From: Thalassovita gelatinovora
GTDB lineage: Bacteria; Pseudomonadota; Alphaproteobacteria; Rhodobacterales; Rhodobacteraceae
Assembly (NCBI RefSeq): GCF_001458355.1
Contig: NZ_CYSA01000023.1
Coordinates: 1-64,000 of the forward strand
DNA: 64,000 bases
Direction: 5' to 3'
Shown one piece after another: positions 32,295 to 41,900 of the stretch; the stretch's first letter is position 1; every line of letters starts with the position of its first letter. A program made the translations under genes and the position numbers. The notes beneath the pieces are model-generated. The model saw nothing but the letters and a program-made list of their open reading frames with translations. It was not told the DNA's origin and made no database searches.

Positions 32295-35200
32295 TCAGAC
32301 GGTCAGCAGATTATCCAGCCCCGCCCGCGCGGAATTCGATTTCGGCACCCACATCCCGCGATCAATCGCTTCTTGCAGCCGTTCGGCGATTTCGCGCAGC
32401 GCCGGGGCGTTGTGGCTGGCGATAAAATCGCGGGTATCGTCGTCTTCCACAAACGCGGCATGGACCAGATCGAAATGGTGGTTTTTCACCGCGCCGGTGG
32501 TGGCGGCGAAGGCGAACAGGTAATCGACCGTCGCGGCGATTTCGAACGCGCCCTTGTAGCCGTGGCGTTTTACCCCGTTGATCCATTTCGGATTGACCAC
32601 GCGGGACCGCAGCACCCGGCCGATTTCTTCGTCCAAGGTTCGGATAACCGGGCGTTCGGGGCGGGAGTGGTCGTTGTGATAGATCGGCCGGTCTTGCCCT
32701 TGCAGGGTGGTGACGGCTGCGGCGGCACCGCCTTCGAATTGATAATAATCGTCGCTGTCGAGCAGGTCATGTTCGCGGTTGTCCTGATTTTGCACGATGG
32801 CGTCGGTCTGGGTCAGCCGTTGTTCGAACCCGGCGCGGTCGTGGTTGCCTTCTGCCCCGGCGCCATACGCATAGCTGCCCCAGTTGAGATAGGCTTCGGC
32901 AAGGTCGGATTTGTCGTTCCAGATCCGTTCGTCGATCAGCGCCTGAAGCCCTGCGCCATACGCGCCGGGTTTCGATCCGAACACCCGCGCCTGTCCTTCG
33001 CCAGCGCGGGCGCGGGCGGCGGCGGGGTTTTGATCTTCGGCTTCGTCCAGCGCCATCACGGCGCGCGCGGCGCTGTCGACCAGCGCGATCAGCTGCGGGA
33101 AGGCGTCGCGGAAAAACCCCGAGATGCGCAGGGTGACATCGACGCGCGGCCGGCCCAGTACGCCGGCGGGCAGGATGTCGAATCCGGTGACACGGCGATT
33201 GGCGCTGTCCCATTTCGGTTTCACCCCCATCAGCGCCAGCGCCTGGGCGATGTCATCGCCGCCGGTGCGCATATTGGCGGTACCCCATGCGGTCAGCAGC
33301 AGCGTGCGCGGCCAATCGCCATGGGTTTGCAGGTGCTTTTCAATCAGCAGGTTGGCGGATTTCCAACCCAAAGCCCAAGCGGTGGGGGTGGGCACGGCGC
33401 GGCTGTCGACGCTGAAGAAATTGCGCCCGGTCGGCAGCACGTCCAGCCGCCCGCGCGTTGGCGCCCCGGACGAACCGGGGGCGACAAAGCGACCGTCCAG
33501 CGCGGTGAGGAAGCCGGCAGTTTCTGCCGGGCCGCATCGGGTCACGATGGGGCGGACGGTATCGGTGATGTGGGCCAAAACGGCGCGGCTTGCCGGTCCT
33601 GCCGGGGTCGCTTCGTTTTCGACGGCGCGTATGGCGAAAAGTTCAAGTCGTTCGACGGTGTCGCCGTTGCTGCGCCACGGATCGGGGGTAAGATCCTGCA
33701 AAGCTGGCGGTTTCGGCCCGGTCCAGGCTGCGGACATGTCGCAATCGAGCGGATCGAAGCCAAGCGCCTGATCTTGCGCCAAAGCGCGGATCAGCGACGC
33801 GTCGGCACCGGTGCCATCGCCGCGCGGCACCCGGGTCAGCGCGATGGTCAGATCGCGTTCCTGCACCCCGGTCGGGGATTGGCCGAAGATATGCAGCCCG
33901 TCACGGATCTGCGCCTCTTTCAATTCGCATAGATACGCGTCGAGCTTGGCCAGATCGGTGTCTTCGTCGTCGCCCTGCATCCCGACATCCTGATCCAGCC
34001 CGGTGGCGGCGGTCAGGCTGAGAATTTCACGGCGCAGATGGGCGATCCGGCGCGGATCGACGCCGGCGGCTTCGTAATATTCATCGACCAGCGCTTCGAG
34101 ATCGCGCAGCGGACCATAGGTTTCGGCACGGGTCAGCGGCGGCGTCAGATGATCGAGGATCACCGCCTGTGCGCGGCGCTTGGCCTGGGTGCCTTCGCCG
34201 GGATCGTTGACGATGAACGGATAGAGATGCGGGGTCGGGCCGAACACGGCTTCGGGCCAGCAGGTTTGCGACAGCGCCAGCGCCTTGCCTGGCAACCATT
34301 CCAGATTGCCGTGTTTGCCAATATGGGCGATGGCATCGGCCCGGAATTGGTGCCGTAGCCAGAAATAGAACGCCAGATAGTTATGCGGCGGCACCAGATC
34401 GGGCGAATGGTAGGTTTCGGTCGGGTCGATATTATAGCCGCGTGCCGGTTGGATGCCGACAACCACATTGCCGAATTGATGCACCGCTAGGGTGAAGCGG
34501 CCGCAATCGACTTCGCCCGGGGTGAAGAACGGATCGGATTCAGGGGCGCCCCAACGGGTTTCGACCGCTTCGCGCAGTTCCCAAGGCAATTGACCGTAGT
34601 CGATTTGGTAGTCGGCAAGACTGAGATCGACCCCGCCACGCCTGTCGGTCCGCGCCATCAGCCCGTTGGTCGGCCCGGCGAGGATCGTCTGCATCAGGGC
34701 TTCGCTGTCTTCTGGCGGATTAACGACCCGGTAGCCCTGTTCGGCCATATGGGTCAGCAGATGCACGGTGGCGGCAGGGGTATCGAGCCCGACACCATTG
34801 GCCAATCGCCCGTCCTTGTTGGGGTAGTTGGCCAGCACCAGCGCGACTTTGCGGTCGCTGGCGGCTTTGTGGCGCAGCCGGGCCCAGTTGGCGGCAAGCT
34901 GCGCGGTGAAATCGATCCGGTCGCCCTGAGCGCGGTAGGTGGCAATCGGGCATTCGGTGGCGTCGTCGAAATAGGCTTCGTCCTTGAAGCTGATCGCGCG
35001 GGCCAGCACGCGGCCGTCGACTTCGGGCAGGGCGACATTCATCGCGATGTCGCGGGCTGAGAGACCAGTCAGGCCCTGTGCCCAGTTTTCTTCGGTCGAG
35101 CCGGCCAGCACGATCTGGAACACCGGCGCGTCGGCAGCGGCTGGCATGGTCAGCGGGTTTTGCGCCGATGTGTCGCCGGTATGGGGCGATCCGACCGCGA

Positions 35201-36008
35201 AGGCGGTGGCGTTGAGGATCACCGAGGGCGGCGCGGCGGTGAACAGAGTTTCCAACGTGGCGACCGACACCGGGTCCTTCAGCGAGGCGACGAAGACGGG
35301 CAACGGGTTCAACCCTTGGCGCAGCAGCGCTTTGACCAGCCGGTTGATCGGGTTCAGCCCGGCACCCTGCACCAATGCGCGGTAGAAGATCACCGGCACC
35401 ACCGGAGCGCCGTTGGTCCAGTCCGATTGTGCCACATTGAGGTCGGCCACGCCCGCGCCGGGCCAGTAGACTCCGGCGCGCAGCAGCGGCTTGGCGGCTT
35501 CGGGGGCATCGTTTTGAGGATGGCCGGCCAACATCCATTGGCAATAGGACAGGAAATTGCTGCTGTTTTCCGGCCCACCTTCGACCATGTAGGACCACAG
35601 CGCATCGTAATCCTGCGCTGATACGGTCGACAGGGCGCGCAGATCGGCATCGGGTTTGTCATCGCCGGGCAGGGCGGCAAAGGCGACGCCGGTTTCGGCC
35701 AAACGGGCGGCGTATTGTTCGAATCCGTATTTCCAATACCCTGCGCCGCCCAGAATCCGGGCCACCACCAAGCGCGATCTGGTGGCGCAATTGTCCAGAT
35801 GCAGATCGACTGACATCGGGTGTTGCAGATGGGTCAGGTTGGTCAGCCGCAGCGAGGGCGGGTTGTCCATTTCGGCGCGCGCCTGTGACAGCGCCGCCAA
35901 TTCGGTGTCGGCGGCGGAAATGAACACCAGATCGGCCGGGGTCTGACCCGGATCGACCGGGGCCTTGCCGTTGTCAATTGACCCGGGGGTGGCGGCAAGC
36001 AGATGCAT
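32295..36008 (-). CDS. cobN: Cobaltochelatase subunit CobN
   Basis: A 1237-aa CobN, the large subunit of the ATP-dependent CobNST chelatase that inserts cobalt into hydrogenobyrinic acid a,c-diamide. Recognisable blocks include GGPENSSNFLSYCQWML, PGDDKPD, ALVLANYPNKDGRLANGVG, AFYFWLRHQFRADAIAHIGK then HGNLEWLPGKA, FTAQLAANW and the C-terminal KHGYKGAFEIAATVDYLFAF. CobS and CobT are not in the window. Start ATG 36008 gives MHLLAATPGSI. It diverges from a 54-codon gene starting 71 bp away, so it may have its own promoter. Confidence 0.96.
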   Translation of the reverse strand: MHLLAATPGSIDNGKAPVDPGQTPADLVFISAADTELAALSQARAEMDNPPSLRLTNLTHLQHPMSVDLHLDNCATRSRLVVARILGGAGYWKYGFEQYAARLAETGVAFAALPGDDKPDADLRALSTVSAQDYDALWSYMVEGGPENSSNFLSYCQWMLAGHPQNDAPEAAKPLLRAGVYWPGAGVADLNVAQSDWTNGAPVVPVIFYRALVQGAGLNPINRLVKALLRQGLNPLPVFVASLKDPVSVATLETLFTAAPPSVILNATAFAVGSPHTGDTSAQNPLTMPAAADAPVFQIVLAGSTEENWAQGLTGLSARDIAMNVALPEVDGRVLARAISFKDEAYFDDATECPIATYRAQGDRIDFTAQLAANWARLRHKAASDRKVALVLANYPNKDGRLANGVGLDTPAATVHLLTHMAEQGYRVVNPPEDSEALMQTILAGPTNGLMARTDRRGGVDLSLADYQIDYGQLPWELREAVETRWGAPESDPFFTPGEVDCGRFTLAVHQFGNVVVGIQPARGYNIDPTETYHSPDLVPPHNYLAFYFWLRHQFRADAIAHIGKHGNLEWLPGKALALSQTCWPEAVFGPTPHLYPFIVNDPGEGTQAKRRAQAVILDHLTPPLTRAETYGPLRDLEALVDEYYEAAGVDPRRIAHLRREILSLTAATGLDQDVGMQGDDEDTDLAKLDAYLCELKEAQIRDGLHIFGQSPTGVQERDLTIALTRVPRGDGTGADASLIRALAQDQALGFDPLDCDMSAAWTGPKPPALQDLTPDPWRSNGDTVERLELFAIRAVENEATPAGPASRAVLAHITDTVRPIVTRCGPAETAGFLTALDGRFVAPGSSGAPTRGRLDVLPTGRNFFSVDSRAVPTPTAWALGWKSANLLIEKHLQTHGDWPRTLLLTAWGTANMRTGGDDIAQALALMGVKPKWDSANRRVTGFDILPAGVLGRPRVDVTLRISGFFRDAFPQLIALVDSAARAVMALDEAEDQNPAAARARAGEGQARVFGSKPGAYGAGLQALIDERIWNDKSDLAEAYLNWGSYAYGAGAEGNHDRAGFEQRLTQTDAIVQNQDNREHDLLDSDDYYQFEGGAAAAVTTLQGQDRPIYHNDHSRPERPVIRTLDEEIGRVLRSRVVNPKWINGVKRHGYKGAFEIAATVDYLFAFAATTGAVKNHHFDLVHAAFVEDDDTRDFIASHNAPALREIAERLQEAIDRGMWVPKSNSARAGLDNLLTV

Positions 36009-36079
36009 CAGCAGACCCTAGCTTGTGTTTGGGATTGCTTTGCGGCAAGAGCCGGTAGGCAATCGGAAAGGATTGGACG

Positions 36080-36244
36080 ATGGATTATAGCAGAATGGGC
36101 GGGGTGAAGCCCACTTACGGCAAGAACAAGCCGCGGCTGGGCGAAGAAAAAGGCCCCAGCAAGGATGCCCGTAACGACAAGGCCAAGCTGCTGGAGCGGA
36201 TGAAGAATGCCGCCGAGGCCGCCAAGGCGCAAGACCAGGGCTGA
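36080..36244 (+). CDS. Small hypothetical protein (54 aa)
   Basis: A short frame, ATG 36080 to TGA 36242-36244, with AAGGA upstream. The product is strongly charged and hydrophilic: MDYSRMGGVKPTYGKNKPRL, then EEKGPSKDARND and an Ala/Lys helix (KLLERMKNAAEAAKAQ). It could bind RNA or be largely disordered. It stands between divergent cobN and the convergent GNAT gene, its stop two bases from the GNAT stop, and would run antisense to any cobW-cobN read-through. Codon use, ribosome site and the fit between neighbours favour a real gene. Confidence 0.65.
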   Translation: MDYSRMGGVKPTYGKNKPRLGEEKGPSKDARNDKAKLLERMKNAAEAAKAQDQG

Positions 36245-36246
36245 GG

Positions 36247-36696
36247 TCACAGCTTCTTTGCCATGAAGAGGCTGCTGGCCGCTTGGGGGTAATCGCCGAA
36301 GCGGCCGCAGCGGGCGAAGCCGTGGCGTTCATAAAGCCGGTGTGCTGCGTGAAGCAGGTTGCCGGTTTCCAGTTTCAGCCAAGGCAGGGCCAGATCGCGG
36401 GCTTCGTCTTCGATCCGGCGCAGCAGGGCATCGGCCACGCCTTTGCCCCGCGCCGTTTCGGCCACGAACATCGATTTGACTTCACCATAGCTATCCTGAA
36501 CGGCCAGCGCCCCGGTGCCCAGAACCGTTGCGCCTTCGCGTGCGGTGAAAAAGCGGATATTCGGGGCGCAGAGATCGTCGATCGAGAGGAAGAAGTTATC
36601 TTCGGGCGGGAACAGCGATTGCATCAGCGCGTGGGACTGTTGCAAAAGCGCAGTCGCCTGAGGGGCGTGCGGGTCGCTTTGTTCCACGATGATCAT
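36247..36696 (-). CDS. GNAT-family N-acetyltransferase
   Basis: A 149-aa GNAT protein: VLGTGALAVQDSYGEVKSMF (beta4 region), then the acetyl-CoA loop ARGKGVADALLRRIEDEA (motif R/Q-x-x-G-x-A form), LPWLKLETGN and AHRLYERHGF. Its ATG overlaps the cobW stop by four bases (ATGA type), so it is translated with cobW although acetylation is not part of cobalamin synthesis. Substrate unknown; small amines or amino acids are typical. Confidence 0.88.
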   Translation of the reverse strand: MIIVEQSDPHAPQATALLQQSHALMQSLFPPEDNFFLSIDDLCAPNIRFFTAREGATVLGTGALAVQDSYGEVKSMFVAETARGKGVADALLRRIEDEARDLALPWLKLETGNLLHAAHRLYERHGFARCGRFGDYPQAASSLFMAKKL

Positions 36697-37745
36697 GCTT
36701 GCAGCGCCTTTTCGATGGCGGCGCGGTCAAGCCCGGCCTGACCGATCACCACCAGCTTGGTTTCGCGCGGAGCAGGGCCGAAGGGTTGGTCGAAATAGCT
36801 GTCGACGCGCGGGCCGACCGCCTGCAGGGTCAGCCGCATCGGTTTGCCCTGAACCGCCGCGAAGCCTTTGAGCCGCAGAATGTCGTGATCGCGGATCACC
36901 GTGGCCAGATGGGCGGCAAAGGTCTTGGCGTCGGGGATTTCATCGCGCCGCACCACGAAGCTTTCGAAATCGTCATGGTCATGATGGTGATCGTCCGCTT
37001 CATCATCATGGTGGTGGTGATGGTGGTGGATTTCGTGGCGCGCGGAGATGTCGGTTTCGGTACCGATGCCTTGGCCCAGCAACACATCGATCGGCAGCGC
37101 CCCCATGGTGGAATTCACCACCTGCACACCATCGCGGCTGTCAGCGCGCAGTTTCGCGGTCAGCGCCGCGATTTCGTCTTCGCTCAGCAGGTCGGATTTA
37201 TTGACCACGATCATGTCGGCGCAGGCGATTTGATCCTCGAACAGGTCCGATAGCGGGGTTTCGTGATCGAGGTTTTCATCCTGTGCGCGCTGGGCATCAA
37301 CAGCGGCGATGTCATGGGCGAAACGGCCTTCGGTCACTGCCTTGCCATCGACCACGGTCACCACGCCGTCGACGGTGACGCGGGTGCTGATTTCGGGCCA
37401 GTTGAAAGCCCGGACCAAGGGTTGCGGCAGCGCCAAACCAGAGGTTTCAATCACGATGTGATCGGGGGCCTGATCGCGGTCCAGCAGGGTTTGCAGGGTG
37501 GGGATGAAATCTTCGGCCACGGTGCAGCAGATACAGCCGTTGGACAGTTCCACAATGTCGTCTGCGCTGCAGGTTTCATCACCGCAGCCTTTCAGAATGT
37601 CGCCATCAACGCCAAGATCGCCGAATTCATTGATGATCAGCGCAATGCGCTTGCCTTGGGCATGGGACAGCATGTGGCGGATCAGGGTGGTTTTTCCGGC
37701 GCCGAGGAAGCCGGTCACCACGGTTACGGGTATTTTCGCGGGCAT
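36693..37745 (-). CDS. cobW: Cobalamin biosynthesis metallochaperone CobW (COG0523 GTPase)
   Basis: A 350-aa G3E GTPase thought to supply cobalt to the cobalamin chelatase. Walker A is GFLGAGKTT (residues 12-20), the metal-binding C-x-C-C motif is GCICC (70-74), Walker B is near IVIETSGLA and the base-recognition motif is VNKSD. A His/Asp-rich loop (HEIHHHHHHHDDEADD and on to 259) supplies more metal ligands. It is overlapped by the GNAT gene. A strong minus-strand terminator stands upstream, between it and the CbiM-like gene, so cobW probably has a separate promoter or depends on read-through. Confidence 0.95.
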   Translation of the reverse strand: MPAKIPVTVVTGFLGAGKTTLIRHMLSHAQGKRIALIINEFGDLGVDGDILKGCGDETCSADDIVELSNGCICCTVAEDFIPTLQTLLDRDQAPDHIVIETSGLALPQPLVRAFNWPEISTRVTVDGVVTVVDGKAVTEGRFAHDIAAVDAQRAQDENLDHETPLSDLFEDQIACADMIVVNKSDLLSEDEIAALTAKLRADSRDGVQVVNSTMGALPIDVLLGQGIGTETDISARHEIHHHHHHHDDEADDHHHDHDDFESFVVRRDEIPDAKTFAAHLATVIRDHDILRLKGFAAVQGKPMRLTLQAVGPRVDSYFDQPFGPAPRETKLVVIGQAGLDRAAIEKALQA

Positions 37746-37763
37746 ATGATGTTCCTTAAACCT

Positions 37764-37794
37764 GAAAAAGGACGACCGGTGGTGCCGGTCGTCC
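37764..37794 (-). terminator. Rho-independent terminator between the CbiM-like gene and cobW
   Basis: On the minus strand GGACGACCGG (37794-37785) pairs perfectly with CCGGTCGTCC (37779-37770), loop CACCA, then five T's. A strong terminator that should end the riboswitch-controlled transcript before cobW. Confidence 0.9.
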
Positions 37795-37829
37795 GTGTAT
37801 TCGGGCCGTAATGCGTGAAACGGTCGGAA

Positions 37830-38510
37830 TCAGGCTTCGGCGTTGACCAGGCGCGGGGTGAACAGGCCGGATCCGGCCAGACCGCGCAGCGATTTGGCCG
37901 CGGCCAAGACGGCCAGATCGGCCAGCGGTTCAATGATCACCACCAGCATATAGGCGGCCCCGAAGCTGCCGACGGCGGCCAGGTTTTCCACGCCGAAACC
38001 CTGACCATAGAAGGCCCAGAACGCGACCCAGGCGACTACGCCGCCCTGATAGGCGGTCGAAAGCGCCAGCGCCTGAGTGTATTTCAGGTCAACATAGGCA
38101 GCGTCGGGAGCAATGACCCGCTTGGCCAGCAGGTGCAGCGCGAATAGCGGCACAAGGATCGTGGTCAGGTTCATGCCGTATTGCGGCAGGTCGAACGGGG
38201 CAAAGAACAGGCCCTGCATCAGCAGGCCAAGCGCCAGACCGAAAGCGGCCGGTGCGGCCCCGAACAGCAGGAACAGGGTCGAACCGAGGATGAAGTGGAC
38301 TTCGGACACGCCGACCGGGAAATGCGGCAGGATCTGGAAGAAGGTGAACACCGCCGAGGCGGCCAGTGCGGTGCGGGCCGCAAGCGAGGCGAGGCCGCGT
38401 TCCTGTACCGCGTTCCAGCCCAGTTTAAGGGCATAGGTGCCTGCGGCGGCAGCGGTGCCATAGCTGATCAGCAGCTTTGCACCAGTTACGATTCCGGGTT
38501 CGATATGCAT
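37830..38510 (-). CDS. CbiM-like energy-coupling-factor permease, probable cobalt uptake component
   Basis: A 226-aa membrane protein with about six or seven hydrophobic segments. It begins MHIEPG; in CbiM/NikM the extreme N-terminal Met-His-Ile loop binds Co(II) or Ni(II), and further His residues (ILPHFPVGVSEVHFILG) match the second metal-binding part. CbiN, CbiQ and CbiO partners are not nearby, so it may use general ECF subunits or act alone. GGAG stands seven bases upstream of ATG 38510. A cobalamin riboswitch precedes it by about 50 nt and a terminator follows, so it is probably a single-gene, B12-repressed unit. Confidence 0.85.
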   Translation of the reverse strand: MHIEPGIVTGAKLLISYGTAAAAGTYALKLGWNAVQERGLASLAARTALAASAVFTFFQILPHFPVGVSEVHFILGSTLFLLFGAAPAAFGLALGLLMQGLFFAPFDLPQYGMNLTTILVPLFALHLLAKRVIAPDAAYVDLKYTQALALSTAYQGGVVAWVAFWAFYGQGFGVENLAAVGSFGAAYMLVVIIEPLADLAVLAAAKSLRGLAGSGLFTPRLVNAEA

Positions 38511-38561
38511 TTTTTATCTCCTGTTCCGTCATCCCCGACGGGTTTGGTTTATGTCATGCAT

Positions 38562-38725
38562 GGCAGGTCTCCTGGCTGGCGGGTCATCGCGTTCGTCCCC
38601 TTCCCGGGTTTCCCCAGTGGTTTTTATGACGAACGCTCACCGCTGACAGTCGCGGGGGCGGCTGTGGTTGCAGGTCCCTGCTTGGGTCACCCGTTCCACA
38701 TTCCCTTTTGATCCCAAGTGCTTTG
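38562..38725 (-). promoter_or_regulatory. Cobalamin riboswitch upstream of the CbiM-like gene
   Basis: Read on the minus strand, the adenosylcobalamin aptamer blocks appear in order: AAAAGGGAA, then CAAGCAGGGACCTGC, CAGCCGCCCCCGCGACTGT, the B12-box region ACCACTGGGGAAACCCGGG then GAAGG, and the closing GCCAGCCAGGAGACCTGCC at 38580-38562. It ends about 50 nt before ATG 38510. When cofactor is plentiful it should block expression of the metal permease. Confidence 0.95.
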
Positions 38726-38856
38726 CACCGCAGTTTGGGAACCATACAACACCTACTTGGCCCGGACGCGCCCCCCCGGTCAAGCGCGTTTGCGCCGCGA
38801 ACAGGGGTATTGTCGACATTTCTGCGCCCCAAACTGGGGAAGATTTTGCAATATCT

Positions 38857-38865
38857 TGTGGATAA
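38857..38865 (-). other. Perfect DnaA-box nonamer in the smc/riboswitch divergent region
   Basis: TTATCCACA on the minus strand, in a short AT-rich stretch 98 bp before smc. Single copy, so it may be chance; about half a copy is expected in 64 kb on both strands by simple count. Confidence 0.3.
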
Positions 38866-38963
38866 ATTGGGGTATTAGCCCAGATAAAGGGTGTTTTCAT
38901 TGACTCAGCGTCCCGGGTCGACACAGGATCAAGGTCACTCTGGAATCAGTATACAGGCGCATT

Positions 38964-41900
38964 TTGCTTTTCACCCGACTCAGACTGACCGGCTTCAAAA
39001 GCTTCGTCGATCCGACCGATCTGATGATCAAGGAAGGATTGACCGGGGTTGTCGGGCCGAATGGGTGCGGCAAATCCAATCTGTTGGAGGCGCTGCGCTG
39101 GGTGATGGGGGAAAACCGGCCCAAGGCGATGCGGGGCGGCGGCATGGAGGACGTGATCTTTGCCGGGGCGTCGTCGCGGCCTGCCCGCAACTTTGCCGAA
39201 GTGGGGCTGATCATCGACAATTCCGATCGTCTGGCCCCGGCCGGGTTCAATGATGAAGACCAGTTGGAAATCATCCGCCGGATCACCCGCGATGTCGGCA
39301 GCGCCTATAAGGTGAACAGCAAGGATGTGCGCGCCCGCGATGTGCAGATGTTGTTCGCCGATGCCTCCACGGGGGCGCATTCGCCCGCTCTGGTGCGGCA
39401 GGGGCAGATTTCCGAGTTGATCAACGCCAAGCCCAAAAGCCGCCGCCGCATCCTGGAAGAAGCGGCGGGGATTTCCGGCCTGTATCAGCGCCGCCATGAG
39501 GCCGAATTGAAGCTGAAAGGGGCCGAACAGAACCTGTCGCGGGTCGATGACGTGGTCGATCAACTGGCCAGCCAGCTGGCACAGTTGGACCGGCAGGCGC
39601 GGCAGGCAGCGCGGTATCGTGCCATCGGTGAAGAGCTGCGCAAGGCCGAGGGCATGTTGCTGTATCGTCGCTGGCGTGAAGCCGACGAAGCGCGGCTGCT
39701 GGCCGAAGAGGAATTGCGTGCCCGCGTCACCGCTGCGGCGCAGGCAGAAACGCTGGCCCGTCAGGCGGCGAAGGACCGGCAGGCCAAGGATGACGCGCTG
39801 CCACCGCTGCGCGAAGAAGAAGCGATTGCGGCCGCCGTGTTGCAGCGGCTGGAAGTGCAGCGCGATTCGCTGCGCGATCAGGAAAGCCAGGCGTTGCAGA
39901 CCATCCAGACGCTGAAGAACCGCATTCTGCAACTGGCCAAGGATATTGAACGCGAAGCCGGGTTGAACCGTGATGCGGGCGAAACCATCGACCGGCTGGA
40001 ATGGGAAGCGCGCGAGCTGAAAAAGGCCAGCGAAGGCCATGACGACCGGTTGGAAGCCGCCGCAGAAGCGGCGCGCGAAGCCGCCAGCGTGTTGCAGGAT
40101 CGCGAAGCCGACCTGTCGCAGCAGACCGAAGACGTGGCGCGGTTGGCCGCGCGGCATCAATCGGCGCAGCGTTTGTTGGATGATAACCGCAAAACCCTGA
40201 CCCGGTCCGAAGCCGAAGCGGTCAAGGCGCGCGAAGCGGTGGCGACCGCGCAATCGGCGCTGACCGAGGCGGAAACCCGGTTCGAGCAGGCGCAGGAAGA
40301 AGAAGAACTGGCGCTGGCGACAGCGGAACATGCCGAAGAAACATTAATGGAGGCCGAAACCGCCCGCGCCGAAACCCAATCGCGCGAAGCCGATGTGCGC
40401 GGCGAACGGTCCGAGGCCGAAGGCGAATTGAACGCGCTCAGGGCCGAGGTGACGGCGCTGGCCAAGCTGCTGGAACGCGACACTGCCGAGGGCGGTCAGA
40501 TCCTGGATCGGTTGCAGGTCGAAATGGGGTTCGAAAAGGCGCTTGGCGCGGCCTTGGCCGACGATCTGCGGGCGCCGCAGGTGGACGAAGACGGGCCGTC
40601 GGGTTGGACCGAATTGCCCGATTACGCGACCGCGCAATCCCTGCCCGCCGGGGTGACGGCGCTGTCGCAGCATGTGTCGGTGCCCGATGTCCTGGCCCGG
40701 CGGATGGCGCAGATCGGGTTGATCGATCCCGACGATGCGGTGCGGTTGCAACCGCTGTTGCAGCCGGGTCAGCGGCTGGTGTCGGTCGAAGGCGATCTAT
40801 GGCGCTGGGACGGGTTCCGCGCCTGGGCTGAAGACGCGCCGTCGGCGGCGGCGCTGCGTTTGCAGCAGTTGAACCGGCTGGAAGAGCTGAAACAGCAGAG
40901 CGAACACGCCAACACACGGGCCGAAGCGGCGCGGCAAGCGCATGAGGCGCTGAGTGCGCGTCTGGCCGATCTGACCCGCGCCGATCAGGCCGCGCGGCAG
41001 GCCCGGCGCGATGCCGACCGTTTGGTGAACGAAGCCAGTCGCAAGCTGTCGCGGGCCGAAGCGGATCGCAACCTGGCGGAATCCAAGCTGGAATCGCTTG
41101 GGCTGGCGGTGACGCGGCACGAAGACGAAGCGACCGAAGCCCGCGCGCGGGCGTTGGAAGCCGAACGCGGGCTGGCAGACTTGGACGATCTGGATCAGGC
41201 GCGCGCGGCGGTCGAGGACGTCAAGATGACGGTCGAAGCGGCGCGCCTGACCATGATGACCAAACGGTCCGCCCATGACGAAGTGCGCCGCGAAGGCGAA
41301 GCCCGGCTGCGCCGCAGCCAGGAAGTGACCAAGGAAATCAGCGGCTGGAAGCACCGTCTGGAAACCGCCGAAAAGCGCAGTGATGAATTGGCCGAGCGCA
41401 AGCTGGATTCAGAAGAAGAACTGCGCGACGCCAGCGAAGCCCCCGAAGAAATCCGCATCAAGCGTGAAGAATTGGGCGAGGCGATCGCCGAGGCCGATGA
41501 ACGCCGTCGCAAGGCCAGCGATGTGTTGGCCGAGGCCGACAGTAAGCTGCGCGCGGCCGAACAGGCCGAACGCGATGCCGAACGGTTGGCCAGCGAAGCG
41601 CGCGAAGCCCGCGCCCGATCCGAAGCGCGCGCCGATGCCGCCCGTGAAACCGTGGCCTATGCGGTCGAGCGGATCGAGGAAGATCAGCAGACCACGCCGG
41701 AAAAATTGCTGGAGCAGATCGCCGTCGATCCCGACGCGATGCCCGAGGCCAATCATGTCGAAGCGGATGTGAACCGGCTGAAACGACAGCGCGATGCGCT
41801 GGGCGCGGTCAATCTGCGGGCCGAAGAAGACGCGTTGGAGGTGCGCGAAGAACATGGCAACCTGATCGCCGAAAAATCCGATCTGGAAGAGGCGATCAAG

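Noticed and set aside
32373-33932. 519-codon plus-strand frame opposite cobN
   Set aside because: Antisense to CobN; Gly/Gln/His-rich composition typical of shadow frames.
37786-37820. Possible ninth copy of the 23-nt repeat (GTGTATTCGGGCC, then ATG and GAAACGG)
   Set aside because: The left half has a mismatch and the right half has wrong spacing; too degenerate to count.
38946-40331. 461-codon minus-strand frame opposite smc
   Set aside because: Shadow of the SMC coiled coil; no ribosome site and biased composition.
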